The notes: a model not told the origin generated them from the letters alone. Counted from the first letter of the stretch, positions 53,750 through 63,900 are shown. The stretch is 64,000 nt of DNA from Arenibacter algicola (GCF_018860365.1 NZ_JAHKPO010000018.1:62001-126000); one strand, 5' to 3'. Made by a program: numbers and translations.

Positions 53750-54880
53750 ATGTCGTTTCCGGAAAATTTCACCCCTGAACTAGTTGTTGAATCCCCAGGA
53801 AGGATCAATTTGATCGGGGAACACACAGATTATAATCTTGGTTATGTAGTGCCTACGGCCATAGAGAAGAAAATTACTTTTAAATTCAAAAGGAACCATA
53901 CGGATAAGGAGTGTAACTTGTATAGTTTGGGTTACAATACCGGGTTCACCTTTCAATTGGATAAAATTGCCAAGAGCAATGTGGAATGGGAAAACTATAT
54001 TCTGGGCGTTTTAAATGAGATATTATTAAGGACCGATAAATTAAGGGGTTTTGACTGTACCATTGAAAGTAAATTACCAATGGGTTCTGGTCTAAGTTCT
54101 TCTGCAGCCTTGGAATGTGGACTGGCTTTTGGACTCAATGAACTGTTTGATCTTGGGCTTTCCAAAATGGATATTGTGCTGCTTTCGCAAAAGGCGGAAC
54201 ATACCTTTGTAGGAACTCAATGTGGAATCATGGACCAATTTGCTTCCGTAATGAGCGAAAAAGGGCACGTAATCTTGTTGGATTGCCAGTCTTTGGAACA
54301 TCAACAAATACCTATCCAAATAGATCCATATAAGATGATAATGCTGAATACAAAAGTGTCGCACAACTTGGCCTCCAGTGAGTACAACACTAGGAAAAGG
54401 GAATGCGAGGAGGGTGTTGCAATTCTACAAGGACACTATCCAGAAGTAACTTCCTTAAGAAATGCCAATAACGAAATGCTGGAAGTTTGTAAAAGTGAAA
54501 TGAGTGCCACTATTTTTAAAAGATGTTCTTTTATCATCAATGAAAATGATAGGGTGTTGAAAACGGCAAATGCTCTAAAGTCTAATGATTTAAACCTCTT
54601 TGGAGCCTTACTATACGAGGCACACGAAGGAATAAGCAAATTATATGAAGTGAGCTGTCCGGAATCTGATTTTTTGGTCGATTTTTCCAAACAGTACGAT
54701 GCCGTGTTGGGGGCTAGACAAACCGGTGGTGGATTTGGAGGTTGTACCTTAAATATTGTACATAAGGACAAGGTAGATGATTTTGTGGAAGCGGCCAGCA
54801 AGGCATACAAGGCAGCTTTTAATATTGAATTGGATGCATTTGAGGTAAAACCCAGTGCAGGAACCTACATACAAAATTAA
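53750..54880 (+). CDS. galK: Galactokinase
   Basis: Phosphorylates galactose (possibly also galactosamine-type sugars) at C1. The 376-residue GHMP kinase has the galactokinase signature GRINLIGEHTDYNLGYV near residue 18, the ATP loop LPMGSGLSSSAALECGLAFG, the catalytic Asp region FVGTQCGIMDQFASVM, and the C-terminal GARQTGGGFGGCTLNIV. It is followed by galT after 5 bp. Its position behind the PUL suggests it channels released galactose into central metabolism (inference). Confidence 0.96.
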   Translation: MSFPENFTPELVVESPGRINLIGEHTDYNLGYVVPTAIEKKITFKFKRNHTDKECNLYSLGYNTGFTFQLDKIAKSNVEWENYILGVLNEILLRTDKLRGFDCTIESKLPMGSGLSSSAALECGLAFGLNELFDLGLSKMDIVLLSQKAEHTFVGTQCGIMDQFASVMSEKGHVILLDCQSLEHQQIPIQIDPYKMIMLNTKVSHNLASSEYNTRKRECEEGVAILQGHYPEVTSLRNANNEMLEVCKSEMSATIFKRCSFIINENDRVLKTANALKSNDLNLFGALLYEAHEGISKLYEVSCPESDFLVDFSKQYDAVLGARQTGGGFGGCTLNIVHKDKVDDFVEAASKAYKAAFNIELDAFEVKPSAGTYIQN

Positions 54881-54885
54881 GCGCA

Positions 54886-55929
54886 ATGACAAATAGTTTC
54901 AATGATAATCCGCATAGAAGGTTAAATATTCTAACGGGAGAATGGATTTTAGTTTCTCCCCATAGGACCAAAAGGCCATGGCAGGGAAAGACCGAAAAAA
55001 GTGCTACTACGGACTTACCAGTGTATGACCCTTCATGCTACCTTTGCCCTACGAACGAAAGAATGGGAGGGGAGTTCAATCCCAGTTACGAAAAGCCATA
55101 TTCCTTTGTCAACGATTTTTCTGCCCTACTACCGGATGTTAAAGAAGAGACATACGAAAATGGTCTTTTATATGCGGAAGCCGAATCCGGTATTTGCAAG
55201 GTGGTTTGTTTTTCGCCTAACCATGCCCTTACATTACCATTAATGTCTGTATCCGATATCACAAAGGTTATTTCACTTTGGCAGAAAGAATATATGGAAT
55301 TGGGTGCCAAGGAAGGCATTAATCATGTTCAGATTTTTGAGAATAAAGGGGGGATAATGGGGTGTAGCAACCCACACCCACATGGACAAATTTGGGCACA
55401 GAATAAAATCCCACAGGAAGTCCATAAGAAAATAGGAAATCTACAAGCTTATTGGGAAAAGCATGGCAGAAGTATTTTGGAGGATTATATAGAACAGGAA
55501 TTAAAGTTGGACGAGCGTATTATTGTAGAAAACGAGCATTTTGTAGCGCTTATACCCTATTGGGCAGTATGGCCTTATGAAACTATGATCCTTCCTAAAA
55601 GAAAATTGGCACATATTGGTTTACTTTCGGAGTCCGAAAAGATATCCTACGCTGATATCCTGAAACAACTTACCATAAAGTACGATAATATATTCAACAC
55701 GTCCTTTCCATATTCTGCAGGAATACATCAGGCACCTACAGATGGGAAGGAGCATCCCGAATGGCATTTTCATATGTCTTTTTACCCACCCTTGTTGCGG
55801 TCGGCTACAGTAAAAAAGTTTATGGTAGGTTATGAAATGTTTGCCAATCCACAGCGCGATATCACGGCCGAACAGGCAGCAGAAACCATGAAGTCACTAT
55901 CCGATGTTCACTATAGTCACTTGGGCTAA
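54886..55929 (+). CDS. galT: Galactose-1-phosphate uridylyltransferase
   Basis: Swaps UMP between UDP-glucose and galactose 1-phosphate in the Leloir pathway. The 347-residue HIT-superfamily protein has PHRRLNILTGEWILVSPHRTKRPWQG at the N-terminus, zinc-site CYLCPTNERMGG, and the catalytic SNPHPHGQIWAQ with the uridylylated His in H-P-H. The C-terminal part has AGIHQAPTDGKEHPEWHFHMSFYPPLLR. It is coupled to galK. No galE or galM is in the window. Confidence 0.96.
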   Translation: MTNSFNDNPHRRLNILTGEWILVSPHRTKRPWQGKTEKSATTDLPVYDPSCYLCPTNERMGGEFNPSYEKPYSFVNDFSALLPDVKEETYENGLLYAEAESGICKVVCFSPNHALTLPLMSVSDITKVISLWQKEYMELGAKEGINHVQIFENKGGIMGCSNPHPHGQIWAQNKIPQEVHKKIGNLQAYWEKHGRSILEDYIEQELKLDERIIVENEHFVALIPYWAVWPYETMILPKRKLAHIGLLSESEKISYADILKQLTIKYDNIFNTSFPYSAGIHQAPTDGKEHPEWHFHMSFYPPLLRSATVKKFMVGYEMFANPQRDITAEQAAETMKSLSDVHYSHLG

Positions 55930-55992
55930 AGGAAGTAAATTATAATATTTGGAAATTGTGATAATCCCCAAAGGGAACAGTTACAATGGAGA

Positions 55993-56208
55993 CTAAATAG
56001 GGTATTGGGTCTGTAGGGAATAACCTACTCGGCCCAATTCCTTTTTTGCCTTGTCCAATACAAATGGGTTATTGTAGACCAACGATATTGTCTTATTGAT
56101 AACATCAATATCCAATATTCTCAAATCCAAAATCCGACTTAGGTTTCTGGAAATAATGTTTTTACTTTCTTCGGAAATAAGCTGTTCAACTTTAAGCAAT
56201 GTCGTCAT
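55993..56208 (-). CDS. Small HMA-fold-like protein lacking CxxC
   Basis: A protein of about 71 residues, MTTLLKVEQLISEESKNIIS and so on. The part DLRILDIDVINKTISLVYNNPFVLDKAKKELGRVGYSL has the beta-alpha-beta pattern and final G-Y of heavy-metal-associated domains, but no cysteine. No family is recognised with confidence. The frame runs back to a TTG at 56232, but the predicted transcription start falls near 56231, so the ATG at 56208 is preferred. A Crp/Fnr-type palindrome and a TAATTTCG box lie upstream, so it probably belongs to the stress regulon together with the genes around it. Confidence 0.62.
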   Translation of the reverse strand: MTTLLKVEQLISEESKNIISRNLSRILDLRILDIDVINKTISLVYNNPFVLDKAKKELGRVGYSLQTQYPI

Positions 56209-56265
56209 GGAATCAAGGTTTTTATTAATCAAGACGAAATTAGGTATTTAGGACCTTGTCCAAAA

Positions 56266-56277
56266 TGACATAAATCA
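56266..56277. promoter_or_regulatory. Crp/Fnr-type palindrome upstream of the small HMA-like gene
   Basis: TGACATAAATCA (TGAC/ATCA half-sites, 4-bp spacer). The minus-strand box TAATTTCG at 56235-56242 matches 5 of 6 fixed bases of TAnnTTTG, with its centre 33 bp from the palindrome centre. The leader to the ATG at 56208 would be about 23 nt. Confidence 0.55.
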
Positions 56278-56420
56278 GTTTTGGTAATTATATGCTAATT
56301 CAATTCTCAAAAGTCCTAAGAATATGTATTTAATCCTAATAGGTGATATCCAAATATTTGGAAAATCCCTTGATCTTTGTTAGTGGAATGGGGAAATACA
56401 AATCCTATGGAAATGCGCCC

Positions 56421-56708
56421 CTATTTGTATAGATCCAATTTATTTTTTAACTGGGTAATTTCATTTTGCATTTTTTCCATCCTATTTAGAAGTCGTGTTA
56501 TGACCGCTATACCTTCCAAATTGATGTCGAGATCGGAATGAAGTCTCAGTATTTTTTCCGCTTTTGGCAATTGCTGAATAGGGAGATAATGTATATTTTC
56601 TTTAACCACAACATCTACCAGTCCATACTCGTAAAGCTCCATTACAAAATGGGTTTCTATATTGTGACTCGTACAAAAGTCGGTAATCAGTATATATTCC
56701 TGTTCCAT
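56421..56708 (-). CDS. cbpM: Chaperone-modulator protein, CbpM-like (MerR-type)
   Basis: A 95-residue protein of the CbpM kind: a MerR-like helical domain (YILITDFCTSHNIETHFVMELYEYGLVDVV), the typical IHYLPIQQLPKAEKILRLHSDLDINLEGIAVI, and a coiled-coil tail (LLNRMEKMQNEITQLKNKLDLY). In E. coli CbpM binds the J-domain of CbpA and inhibits it. It follows the cbpA-like gene by 67 bp on the same strand, the conserved order of this pair. Confidence 0.88.
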   Translation of the reverse strand: MEQEYILITDFCTSHNIETHFVMELYEYGLVDVVVKENIHYLPIQQLPKAEKILRLHSDLDINLEGIAVITRLLNRMEKMQNEITQLKNKLDLYK

Positions 56709-56775
56709 AAGGATTAAATTAGTTGAAGGTGATTGTTTGATGCCCTAGTGCAGGTTCCTCTTTTCATAGATAAAA

Positions 56776-57669
56776 TTATTTTCGCTGGTTAGCCAATTCC
56801 TTAAGAAGTTCTTTCTCTTTGGCGGTTAAATTGGTAGGGGTAACAATATTGTAGGTAATATACAAATCCCCGTAAGCGTCTGTTTTTTTATAAACAGGGA
56901 AGCCCTTGCCTTTTAATTTAATTTTGGTACCGTTCTGCGTTTCTGGTTTAACTTTCAATTTTACCTGTCCATCAAAAGTATTCACCATTATTTCTCCGCC
57001 TAAGAGGGCAGTATACAAGTCCAGGTCTACAGAGGTATAAAGGTTGTTGCCATCCCTTTTAAAATCTGTATCATTTATGATACCAAAGGTAATATAAAGG
57101 TCGCCCTTCGGCCCACCTTGATGTCCTGGGCCGCCATGACCGCTAATTTTAATGGTTTGCCCATTTTCAATTCCGGCAGGAACGGTAATTCTGATATTTT
57201 TACCGTTTACATTAAGTGTTTGCTTATGTGCCGTATATACATCCCTAAGGTGCAATTTTAACTCGGCGTTTAGATCCTGGCCTCGAAAACGAGCCTTGCC
57301 ACTTTGTGAAAAGCCACCGGAACCTCCAAACATGGATTCGAAAAAATCCGAGAAATCATGTTCCCCATAATTTTGGGAATAACTTTGCCCGCCACCTCCG
57401 TAGGCCGATTGTTGGGACGCCCTGGCTTTTTCAAACTCCTCGGCATGCTCCCAATCCTTTCCGTATTTGTCGTATTTTTTACGTTTTTCCGGATCGCTAA
57501 GTACCTCATTGGCTTCATTGATTTCCTTAAACTTTTTTTCGGCCTCCTTATCATTGGGGTTAACATCTGGATGATGTTTTCTGGCCAATTTCCGATAGGC
57601 CTTTTTAATTTCGCTTTGACTGGCGCTTTTGTCCAATCCCAAGATTTTGTAGTAGTCTATAAATTTCAC
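56776..57669 (-). CDS. cbpA: CbpA-like DnaJ co-chaperone
   Basis: A 297-residue J-protein that would stimulate DnaK. It has an N-terminal J-domain with HPD ([19 protein letters not shown], residues 1-70), a Gly/Ser/Phe-rich linker (about 85-125), and two C-terminal substrate-binding domains ([43 protein letters not shown]). There is no cysteine zinc-finger region, so it is CbpA/DnaJ type B rather than housekeeping DnaJ. The neighbouring cbpM supports this. It is divergent from a usp gene across a shared palindrome, repeating the arrangement of pta and usp at 3.4 kb. Confidence 0.93.
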   Translation of the reverse strand: MKFIDYYKILGLDKSASQSEIKKAYRKLARKHHPDVNPNDKEAEKKFKEINEANEVLSDPEKRKKYDKYGKDWEHAEEFEKARASQQSAYGGGGQSYSQNYGEHDFSDFFESMFGGSGGFSQSGKARFRGQDLNAELKLHLRDVYTAHKQTLNVNGKNIRITVPAGIENGQTIKISGHGGPGHQGGPKGDLYITFGIINDTDFKRDGNNLYTSVDLDLYTALLGGEIMVNTFDGQVKLKVKPETQNGTKIKLKGKGFPVYKKTDAYGDLYITYNIVTPTNLTAKEKELLKELANQRK

Positions 57670-57994
57670 TTAGCAGTTATTTATTTTCTTTATTCTTATC
57701 GATTGTCGAACCAAATGTAATGGATACTGGTAATGGGTATTTGAGCAATACAAATTGCAAAAATATTGGCAACCCTAATAAATACCATTGTAAAATTATA
57801 AAAAACCATAGTGTGTGAAACTGATTAAAATCATGAATTAATCGTTTTGTTCTTATTAAATTTAATGGAAAATAGTTAAGAATGGGACTTGAAACCTATT
57901 TTGTTATGCATAGTCCCTTCAAGGTAAATATTATAAGTACTGTTTGTTACCGTCTTACTTTTACCATTATTTATGATAAATAAAGCACGAAGAG
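57670..57994. other. 325-bp divergent regulatory region between cbpA and usp
   Basis: AT-rich non-coding DNA. It holds the palindrome at 57822-57833 with box-like sequences on either side. The stretch from about 57870 to 57994 would be the 5' leader of usp. I saw no reading frame or strong hairpin in it. Confidence 0.6.
57822..57833. promoter_or_regulatory. Crp/Fnr-type palindrome between cbpA and usp
   Basis: TGATTAAAATCA, with perfect TGAT/ATCA half-sites. TAAATTTA at 57857-57864 (plus strand, towards usp) and TAATTTTA at 57791-57798 (read on the minus strand, towards cbpA) each match 5 of 6 fixed bases of TAnnTTTG, and each has its centre 33 bp from the palindrome centre. The region is AT-rich, so each box alone is weak evidence; the repeated exact spacing is the stronger point. 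Confidence 0.6.
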
Positions 57995-58843
57995 ATGAAA
58001 AATATTTTAATACCCACGGATTTTTCCGATAATGCCTATAAAGCGATCTCCTATGCAGTTCTTTTGCTCAAAGACGAGAATTGTACCTTTTATTTGTTGC
58101 ACACCTATACTCCTGCTATTTATCAGTCCGAGTACTTATTGCACAGTCCGGGACAATTGGGGCTGGGGGATATTTATCGTACAGATTCCGAAAAAAAATT
58201 GGAAGATTTAAAACTAAAGGTCATTTCAGAATTCGATAACCCGAAACATCTTTTTAAAACCTATAGTGCCTTCAGTGTTTTAATGGAAGCAATTGATGAA
58301 CTGGTAGAAAGTAAAAACATGGACCTTTTAATTATGGGAACCCAAGGGGCTACTGGAGCAAAAGAAATATTTTTGGGCAGTAGTACCGTGCATACCATAC
58401 AAAGGGCCAAATGTCCTGTACTGGCCATACCCTTTGATTTCGATGTTAAGATGCCCACGAAAATTCTATTTCCAACCGACTATGAAATAGAATATAATTT
58501 TGAATTGATAAAACAGGTGTTGTTTATAGCCAAGGTGCATAAATCAACTTTGGATATTATGCATGTACGATCTGGTTATGAGCTCAATGAAGAGCAAAAA
58601 AAGAACAAAAGCAAATTGGACCATTTACTTGCGGGAACTAAACATAAGTTTCATGAATTACCGGATCAAGGAATCATTGAGGCTATCAATAGTATTCATT
58701 CCGAGTTGCATCCCCAAATGTTGGTTATGGTAAAGAACAAGCACAGTTTTTTGGAGAATCTTTTTCTAAAACCGGTAATAAATCAAATTGGTTTTCATTC
58801 AAGCATCCCCTTTATGGTCTTGCCTTATAATTTGTTGGGATAG
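57995..58843 (+). CDS. Universal stress protein, tandem Usp domains
   Basis: A 282-residue protein of two UspA folds. Domain 1 (1-147) begins MKNILIPTDFSDNAYKAI and carries the ATP signature GTQGATGAKEIFLGSSTVHTI, then KCPVLAIPFD. Domain 2 (about 150-280) starts KILFPTDYEIEYNFELIKQ and lacks the glycine signature. It is paralogous to the usp gene at 3538, with the same domain order and similar length. Its predicted leader is about 127 nt, close to the 115 nt of the other. Both share a palindrome with a divergent partner gene. Confidence 0.93.
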   Translation: MKNILIPTDFSDNAYKAISYAVLLLKDENCTFYLLHTYTPAIYQSEYLLHSPGQLGLGDIYRTDSEKKLEDLKLKVISEFDNPKHLFKTYSAFSVLMEAIDELVESKNMDLLIMGTQGATGAKEIFLGSSTVHTIQRAKCPVLAIPFDFDVKMPTKILFPTDYEIEYNFELIKQVLFIAKVHKSTLDIMHVRSGYELNEEQKKNKSKLDHLLAGTKHKFHELPDQGIIEAINSIHSELHPQMLVMVKNKHSFLENLFLKPVINQIGFHSSIPFMVLPYNLLG

Positions 58844-59035
58844 CTAAATTAAGAACTACCAAAAAGCTTTTATATTTCCCCTAGAGCAATGAAGAGGTTT
58901 TCTTCTGGCAGAAGTATTTCCAATTTTACAACAAAATGGAACATTTCCGTTAAAAGGGCTAGCATCCATAATTTATACAACTAGTTTTATAATAACTTTT
59001 TATAACTTTTGACGTAAGTTTTTTATTGAAAATCC

Positions 59036-59043
59036 TACTTTTG
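59036..59043 (+). promoter_or_regulatory. -7 box of trxB
   Basis: TACTTTTG, a perfect TAnnTTTG match 32 bp before the trxB ATG. A TTG at 59009-59011 lies 24 nt upstream of it, slightly long for the -33 element. Confidence 0.55.
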
Positions 59044-59075
59044 CTTTCTAACAAGTATAATAGAAGTTTTTTATT

Positions 59076-60044
59076 ATGGCAGATAAAGTAGAGCGTTTAA
59101 AAACGTTGATTATTGGTTCGGGACCTGCAGGCTATACTGCAGCTATATACGCCTCTAGGGCAGATCTACATCCGGTGTTGTATACCGGGATGGAACCTGG
59201 TGGACAATTGACAACGACAACAGAGGTGGATAACTTTCCCGGATACCCAGAAGGAATTGACGGACCTACCATGATGATGCAATTGCAGAAGCAGGCCGAA
59301 AGATTTGGTACCGAGGTTCGTATAGGTATGGCTACCGCTGTTGATTTCAGTGATGAAGTAGGTGGTATACACAAGGTTACTATAGATGACAGTAAGGTTA
59401 TTGAAGCGGAAACCGTAATTATTTCCACTGGGGCTACGGCGAAGTATTTAGGCATCCCTAGTGAGCAAAAGCTTCGTGGGGGCGGCGTATCGGCCTGTGC
59501 CGTATGTGATGGTTTCTTTTATAAAGGACAGGAAGTAGCAATTGTAGGGGCAGGGGATACTGCTGCTGAGGAGGCTTCCTATTTGGCCAATATTTGTAAA
59601 AAAGTGACTATGTTGGTACGAAGGGACGAAATGCGTGCTTCAAAGGCTATGCAACATAGGGTAAATAGCTTGGATAATATTGAAATCCGTTATAATACGG
59701 AAGTGGATACTGTTTTGGGCGATCAGGTTGTGGAAGGTTTAAGAATGGTGAATAATGTTACCGGAGAAAAAGAGGACATTGCCATTACAGGATTGTTCAT
59801 TGCTATTGGTCATAAACCAAATACCGATATTTTTAAGGGACAACTGGAAATGGATGAAACCGGTTATTTAATTACCCAAGGTAAAACTACCAAAACTAGT
59901 AAGCCCGGAGTTTTTGCAAGCGGTGATGTACAGGATAAAGAATATAGGCAGGCTGTTACAGCTGCTGGTACCGGCTGTATGGCAGCACTTGATGCGGAGC
60001 GATATTTGGCGACCATTGAAAGCCATGAAGAAGTTTCGTCTTAA
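59076..60044 (+). CDS. trxB: Thioredoxin reductase (NADPH)
   Basis: Reduces thioredoxin with NADPH through FAD. The 322-residue protein has the FAD-binding motif LIIGSGPAGYTAAIYASRADL near residue 11, GGQLTTTTEVDNFPGYPEGIDGP, the redox pair SACAVCDGFFYKGQEV (Cys141, Cys144), the NADPH-binding motif VAIVGAGDTAAEEASYLA, and the C-terminal GVFASGDVQDKEYRQAVTAAGTGCMAALDAERYL. It is transcribed alone, with its own promoter box and terminator. Confidence 0.97.
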   Translation: MADKVERLKTLIIGSGPAGYTAAIYASRADLHPVLYTGMEPGGQLTTTTEVDNFPGYPEGIDGPTMMMQLQKQAERFGTEVRIGMATAVDFSDEVGGIHKVTIDDSKVIEAETVIISTGATAKYLGIPSEQKLRGGGVSACAVCDGFFYKGQEVAIVGAGDTAAEEASYLANICKKVTMLVRRDEMRASKAMQHRVNSLDNIEIRYNTEVDTVLGDQVVEGLRMVNNVTGEKEDIAITGLFIAIGHKPNTDIFKGQLEMDETGYLITQGKTTKTSKPGVFASGDVQDKEYRQAVTAAGTGCMAALDAERYLATIESHEEVSS

Positions 60045-60099
60045 ACGATATTATAGTAGTTCCCAAAATTTAGATAATATTTAAATTAAGGGCAATTTG

Positions 60100-60148
60100 A
60101 AACGATCTGTACTCGGAACCTATGTTCAAGGTACAGATCGTTTTTTTT
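60100..60148 (+). terminator. Rho-independent terminator after trxB
   Basis: AAACGATCTGTAC (60100-60112) pairs perfectly with GTACAGATCGTTT (60131-60143), followed by a run of T. It lies 56 bp after the trxB stop codon. Confidence 0.92.
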
Positions 60149-60204
60149 AGTCATGGGGTGTAAACTTGTTATACCTCAATGGAAAGTCTTACTAGAACCT
60201 AAAT

Positions 60205-60651
60205 CTAGTTTAGACGTTTGTAGTTTTCAGAATTTATTCGGTTCCCATCCGCATCAATAAAGATTTGGCTGAATTTATCCCCTTCCAATTTAAGTTCCAT
60301 ATGCCATTCCATATTTTCATTGGCAACTTTTTTCATGGAAGCGGACATATATTCCAATTTTTCGGTTAATGTGCTATCGGTAGCTTTATAAGACCCGTAG
60401 CCAAACCATTCAATGGAATCTGTGGGTACATATCGGGTCCACATTACCTTTCCGTTATAATACATTTTAATTTGACGGTAGCCATCTGTAGGAGGTATGG
60501 TCTTTACAACATCGTTACCATCGTAATTGTTAAAGCTTACTAATTCCCAAGTACCTTCAAGGGTTTTGGGGTTTTGAATTTTTGTAGATGCAATTTCGGT
60601 CGCGGATACCAAAAACAACATCAAGAAAACTATTCCAAGTATTTTTTTCAT
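60205..60651 (-). CDS. Secreted lipocalin-like protein
   Basis: A 148-residue protein with a Sec signal peptide (MKKILGIVFLMLFLVSATEIA). The mature part begins LEGTWELVSFNNYDG, the G-x-W motif of lipocalin-like domains, and continues with a beta-barrel-like series of strands (QIKMYYNGKVMWTRY, YGSYKATDSTLTEKLEY, WHMELKLEGDKFSQIFID). It resembles the DUF4488/lipocalin-like group of Bacteroidota, but the exact family is not certain. Function unknown. It is convergent with trxB and lies about 250 bp from the SusC gene. Confidence 0.75.
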   Translation of the reverse strand: MKKILGIVFLMLFLVSATEIASTKIQNPKTLEGTWELVSFNNYDGNDVVKTIPPTDGYRQIKMYYNGKVMWTRYVPTDSIEWFGYGSYKATDSTLTEKLEYMSASMKKVANENMEWHMELKLEGDKFSQIFIDADGNRINSENYKRLN

Positions 60652-60901
60652 GACGATTTCATTTATGAGTTTAGATACTAATAAGTTACGACTTTTTTAG
60701 AATATTAACATATGAAACTGAGAATATGTTAAAAAAATCTTATCAAAAAGAATTAAATAATAGCAGTATATATCCTGAATTTTGTGATAAAAGCTTTGAG
60801 AACTAGTGCTATTATTGTATAAATCACATTTCGTGCGATCAATGTTTGATTTTTATGATTTTTTTATGACTTTTAGCTCAGATTAATAAAAACAAACTAA
60901 T

Positions 60902-63900
60902 ATGATACAAAAACTATTGTTATTGTGCACCTTCATGCTTACTTGGCATGGCTTTGCGCAAAATGTTTCCGGTAACGTAAAAGATGAAAGTGGTATGCCA
61001 CTTCCAGGGGTTACCGTTTTAATTGTTGGGACCAATACAGGAACCACCACTGACTTTGATGGTAATTTTGTTATTGCCGCCAAGCAAGGCGACCTTGTGC
61101 GATTCTCATACTTGGGAATGAAATCGCAGGATGTCAAGGTTACATCAAATGCTGAATTAAGTATTGTTCTTTCCGAAGATGCCAGTGCATTGGACGAAGT
61201 TGTGGTCACGGCCTTTGGTGTGGAGAAGAAACAAAAATCCCTGGGGTACTCCGTAACCCAAGTTAACACTGAAGACCTAAACCTTGCTGGGCAATCAAAC
61301 CCCATGGAGAGTTTGCAAGGTAGGGTTGCAGGGGTACAGATCAATAGAACATCTGGATCCTCAGGTGGCGGTGTGGATATCTTGATAAGGGGTATTACTT
61401 CCGTTAACCCAAGTAGGAGCAATCAACCGTTAATTGTTGTTGATGGGATTGCCTTGAACAACGATACCTTTTCTGGAGAGGTAAGACCAAGTGCAGGGTC
61501 CAACTCCGCCAGCAGTTCCGAACAATTTGCCTTTTCCAATAGGGCAGGGGATATCAACCCTGAGGACATTGAAAGTTTCAACGTACTTAAAGGAGCTGCC
61601 GCAACCGCATTGTACGGTGTAAGGGCATCCAATGGGGCCATTATCATTACAACAAAAAAAGGAAAACAAGGGAAGGCCAAAATTAATCTAACGGCTTCAA
61701 CCACCTTTAGGGATATACAAACAACACCTTCTTTACAAACTACATACAGGGAAGGATTTAGTGGCGCTCCCAGGACACTATACGATCCAGATTCCGAAAC
61801 CGGTTTCAATAGGGTGCAAAATGCCACCTCTTTTTATAGCTGGGGACCCAAATATTCTGATGATTCCTATACCCTGGGCAATGGCACAGTGGTCGATTTA
61901 ACAGGAGATCAATTTTACAGTCCTTACGATATATTTAGAACGGGCTTTAATTCCCAAGTAAACCTAAGTATTAGTGGAGCCAATGAAAAATTGGATTATT
62001 TCTTTTCTATGGGGAAAGACCAAGAGGACGGGGTTCTTCCAAACACCGATTACGCCAAGAATAATTTTAGGTTAAAGGCGGGTTATAAGATTTCTGATAA
62101 ATTGACATTAAATTCCTCTATATCCTACACTAAATCTGGCGGACGTAGGGCCAATGGTGGGGATAAATCCGTTATGAGTGCTCTTTCCTATTATTCAGGG
62201 ACATTTCCAATAAACGACTATATGAATGCCGATGGTACCGAAAGGGATTATTCTTTTGGGATAATTGACAACCCTAGGTATTTAATGGAAACAAGTAGCC
62301 TTATGGATAATGTAAATAGATGGATAGGTAATGCCACTCTGAACTGGAGTCCTAAGGAATGGGTAAATGTTACTTACGCTGCCCAAATAGATAATTATTC
62401 CGATCAAAGAAATAGATATGTTGGTGCAGATTTGGATGGAGGTTCACAGGTTGGTGGATTTGTCTTAAATCAAAACATCAATTTTACCGGTTTGGAATCC
62501 AACCTTTTGGTTGCATTTACCAAGGATTGGTCGGACGATTTTACCACAGACCTTACATTGGGACATCAGATTTCCGATTCCAAAAGGGATTATGCCCAAG
62601 CTAGGGGTGAAGGTTTGAACGTTCCTGGAATTAATGAAATAGGAAATACCATTAATTATTTTGTGGATAACAGTGTTACACAACTACGTAACGTTGGTGC
62701 CTTTGGAGAATTGAAATTGGGTTACAAAGACAAATTGTTCTTGACGGTAACCGGTAGAAATGACTGGTTGTCTACCTTGCCCAAAGAAAATAGATCGTTC
62801 TTTTATCCATCTGCAAGTTTGGCCTATGATGTTTCCGATGTATTTGGAGATAATGATGTCTTTACTTTTGGTAAACTTAGGGCTTCTTGGGCCGAGGTAG
62901 GTAAAGGACCCGGTTTTGGGGATGTTGGACAGTATTTTGTGGTAGATGGGGATTTCCCTTTCGGCGGTGCCGGTGGATATAGAAGAAGTACCTTATTGGG
63001 AGATTTGGATATAGTTCCGGAACGTAACCAATCCACAGAATTTGGTGCGGATCTTAGATTTATGAAAGATAGGATCAGATTGGATTATGCCTACTACAAG
63101 ACACGTGTTAAAGATCAAATATTTACCGTTGGAACCGCTTATTCTTCCGGACTTTCAGGAATTACAAGAAATGCAGGGGATTACGAGGTATTTGGACATG
63201 AATTGTTGATTAGTGCGGACATTATTAGAAGCAACGATTTTAGATGGGAGTTGATTCTAAACTGGTCCACTAGTGAAGGAAAGGTATTGGAAATTCCAGA
63301 GGATATTGAGTCCATCATTTTTGCTGATTCTGGATTTGCCGGAATTACTTCGGAAATTAGGGCCGGTGACAACATGGGAAATCTTTATGGATATAAATGG
63401 AGATACGAAAATGGTGAACGTTATTTGGACGCCAATGGTTATCCGGAAATTGTATTGGATGAGAGGGTAAAGGTTGGTAATGCCTTTCCAGACTTCATAT
63501 CTTCCTTGGGCAGTAATTTTAAATGGAAGGGAATAGGATTCAATTTCTTATTGGAATATAAGGAAGGTGGAGATCTTTATGATTCCGGACTTAGAAATTC
63601 TATCAGGAACGGTAATCCTTTGAGTACTTTGGTTAGGGATGAAGAAGTGGTCCTGTCCGGAGTAATGGACAATGGAAGCGGAGGTTTTACCACCAACACT
63701 ACGCCAGCTTTGATAGATCAAGATTACTATAGAAATTCAAATGTCTACAATAGGGCGTCAGAAATACTGGTACAGGATGCATCTTGGGTTAAATTGCGCA
63801 ATGTTAGTCTGTCTTATGACATGGACAATAAATTTACCAGGGATCTTAAAATGGAGAAACTAAGCCTTTCTGTTAGTGCATCCAATATTCTTGTATGGAC

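Noticed and set aside
60884-63375. Minus-strand frames within 60884-63375 as separate genes
   Set aside because: The plus strand carries one continuous SusC frame from 60902 to the window end with all family signatures; the minus frames are its shadows.
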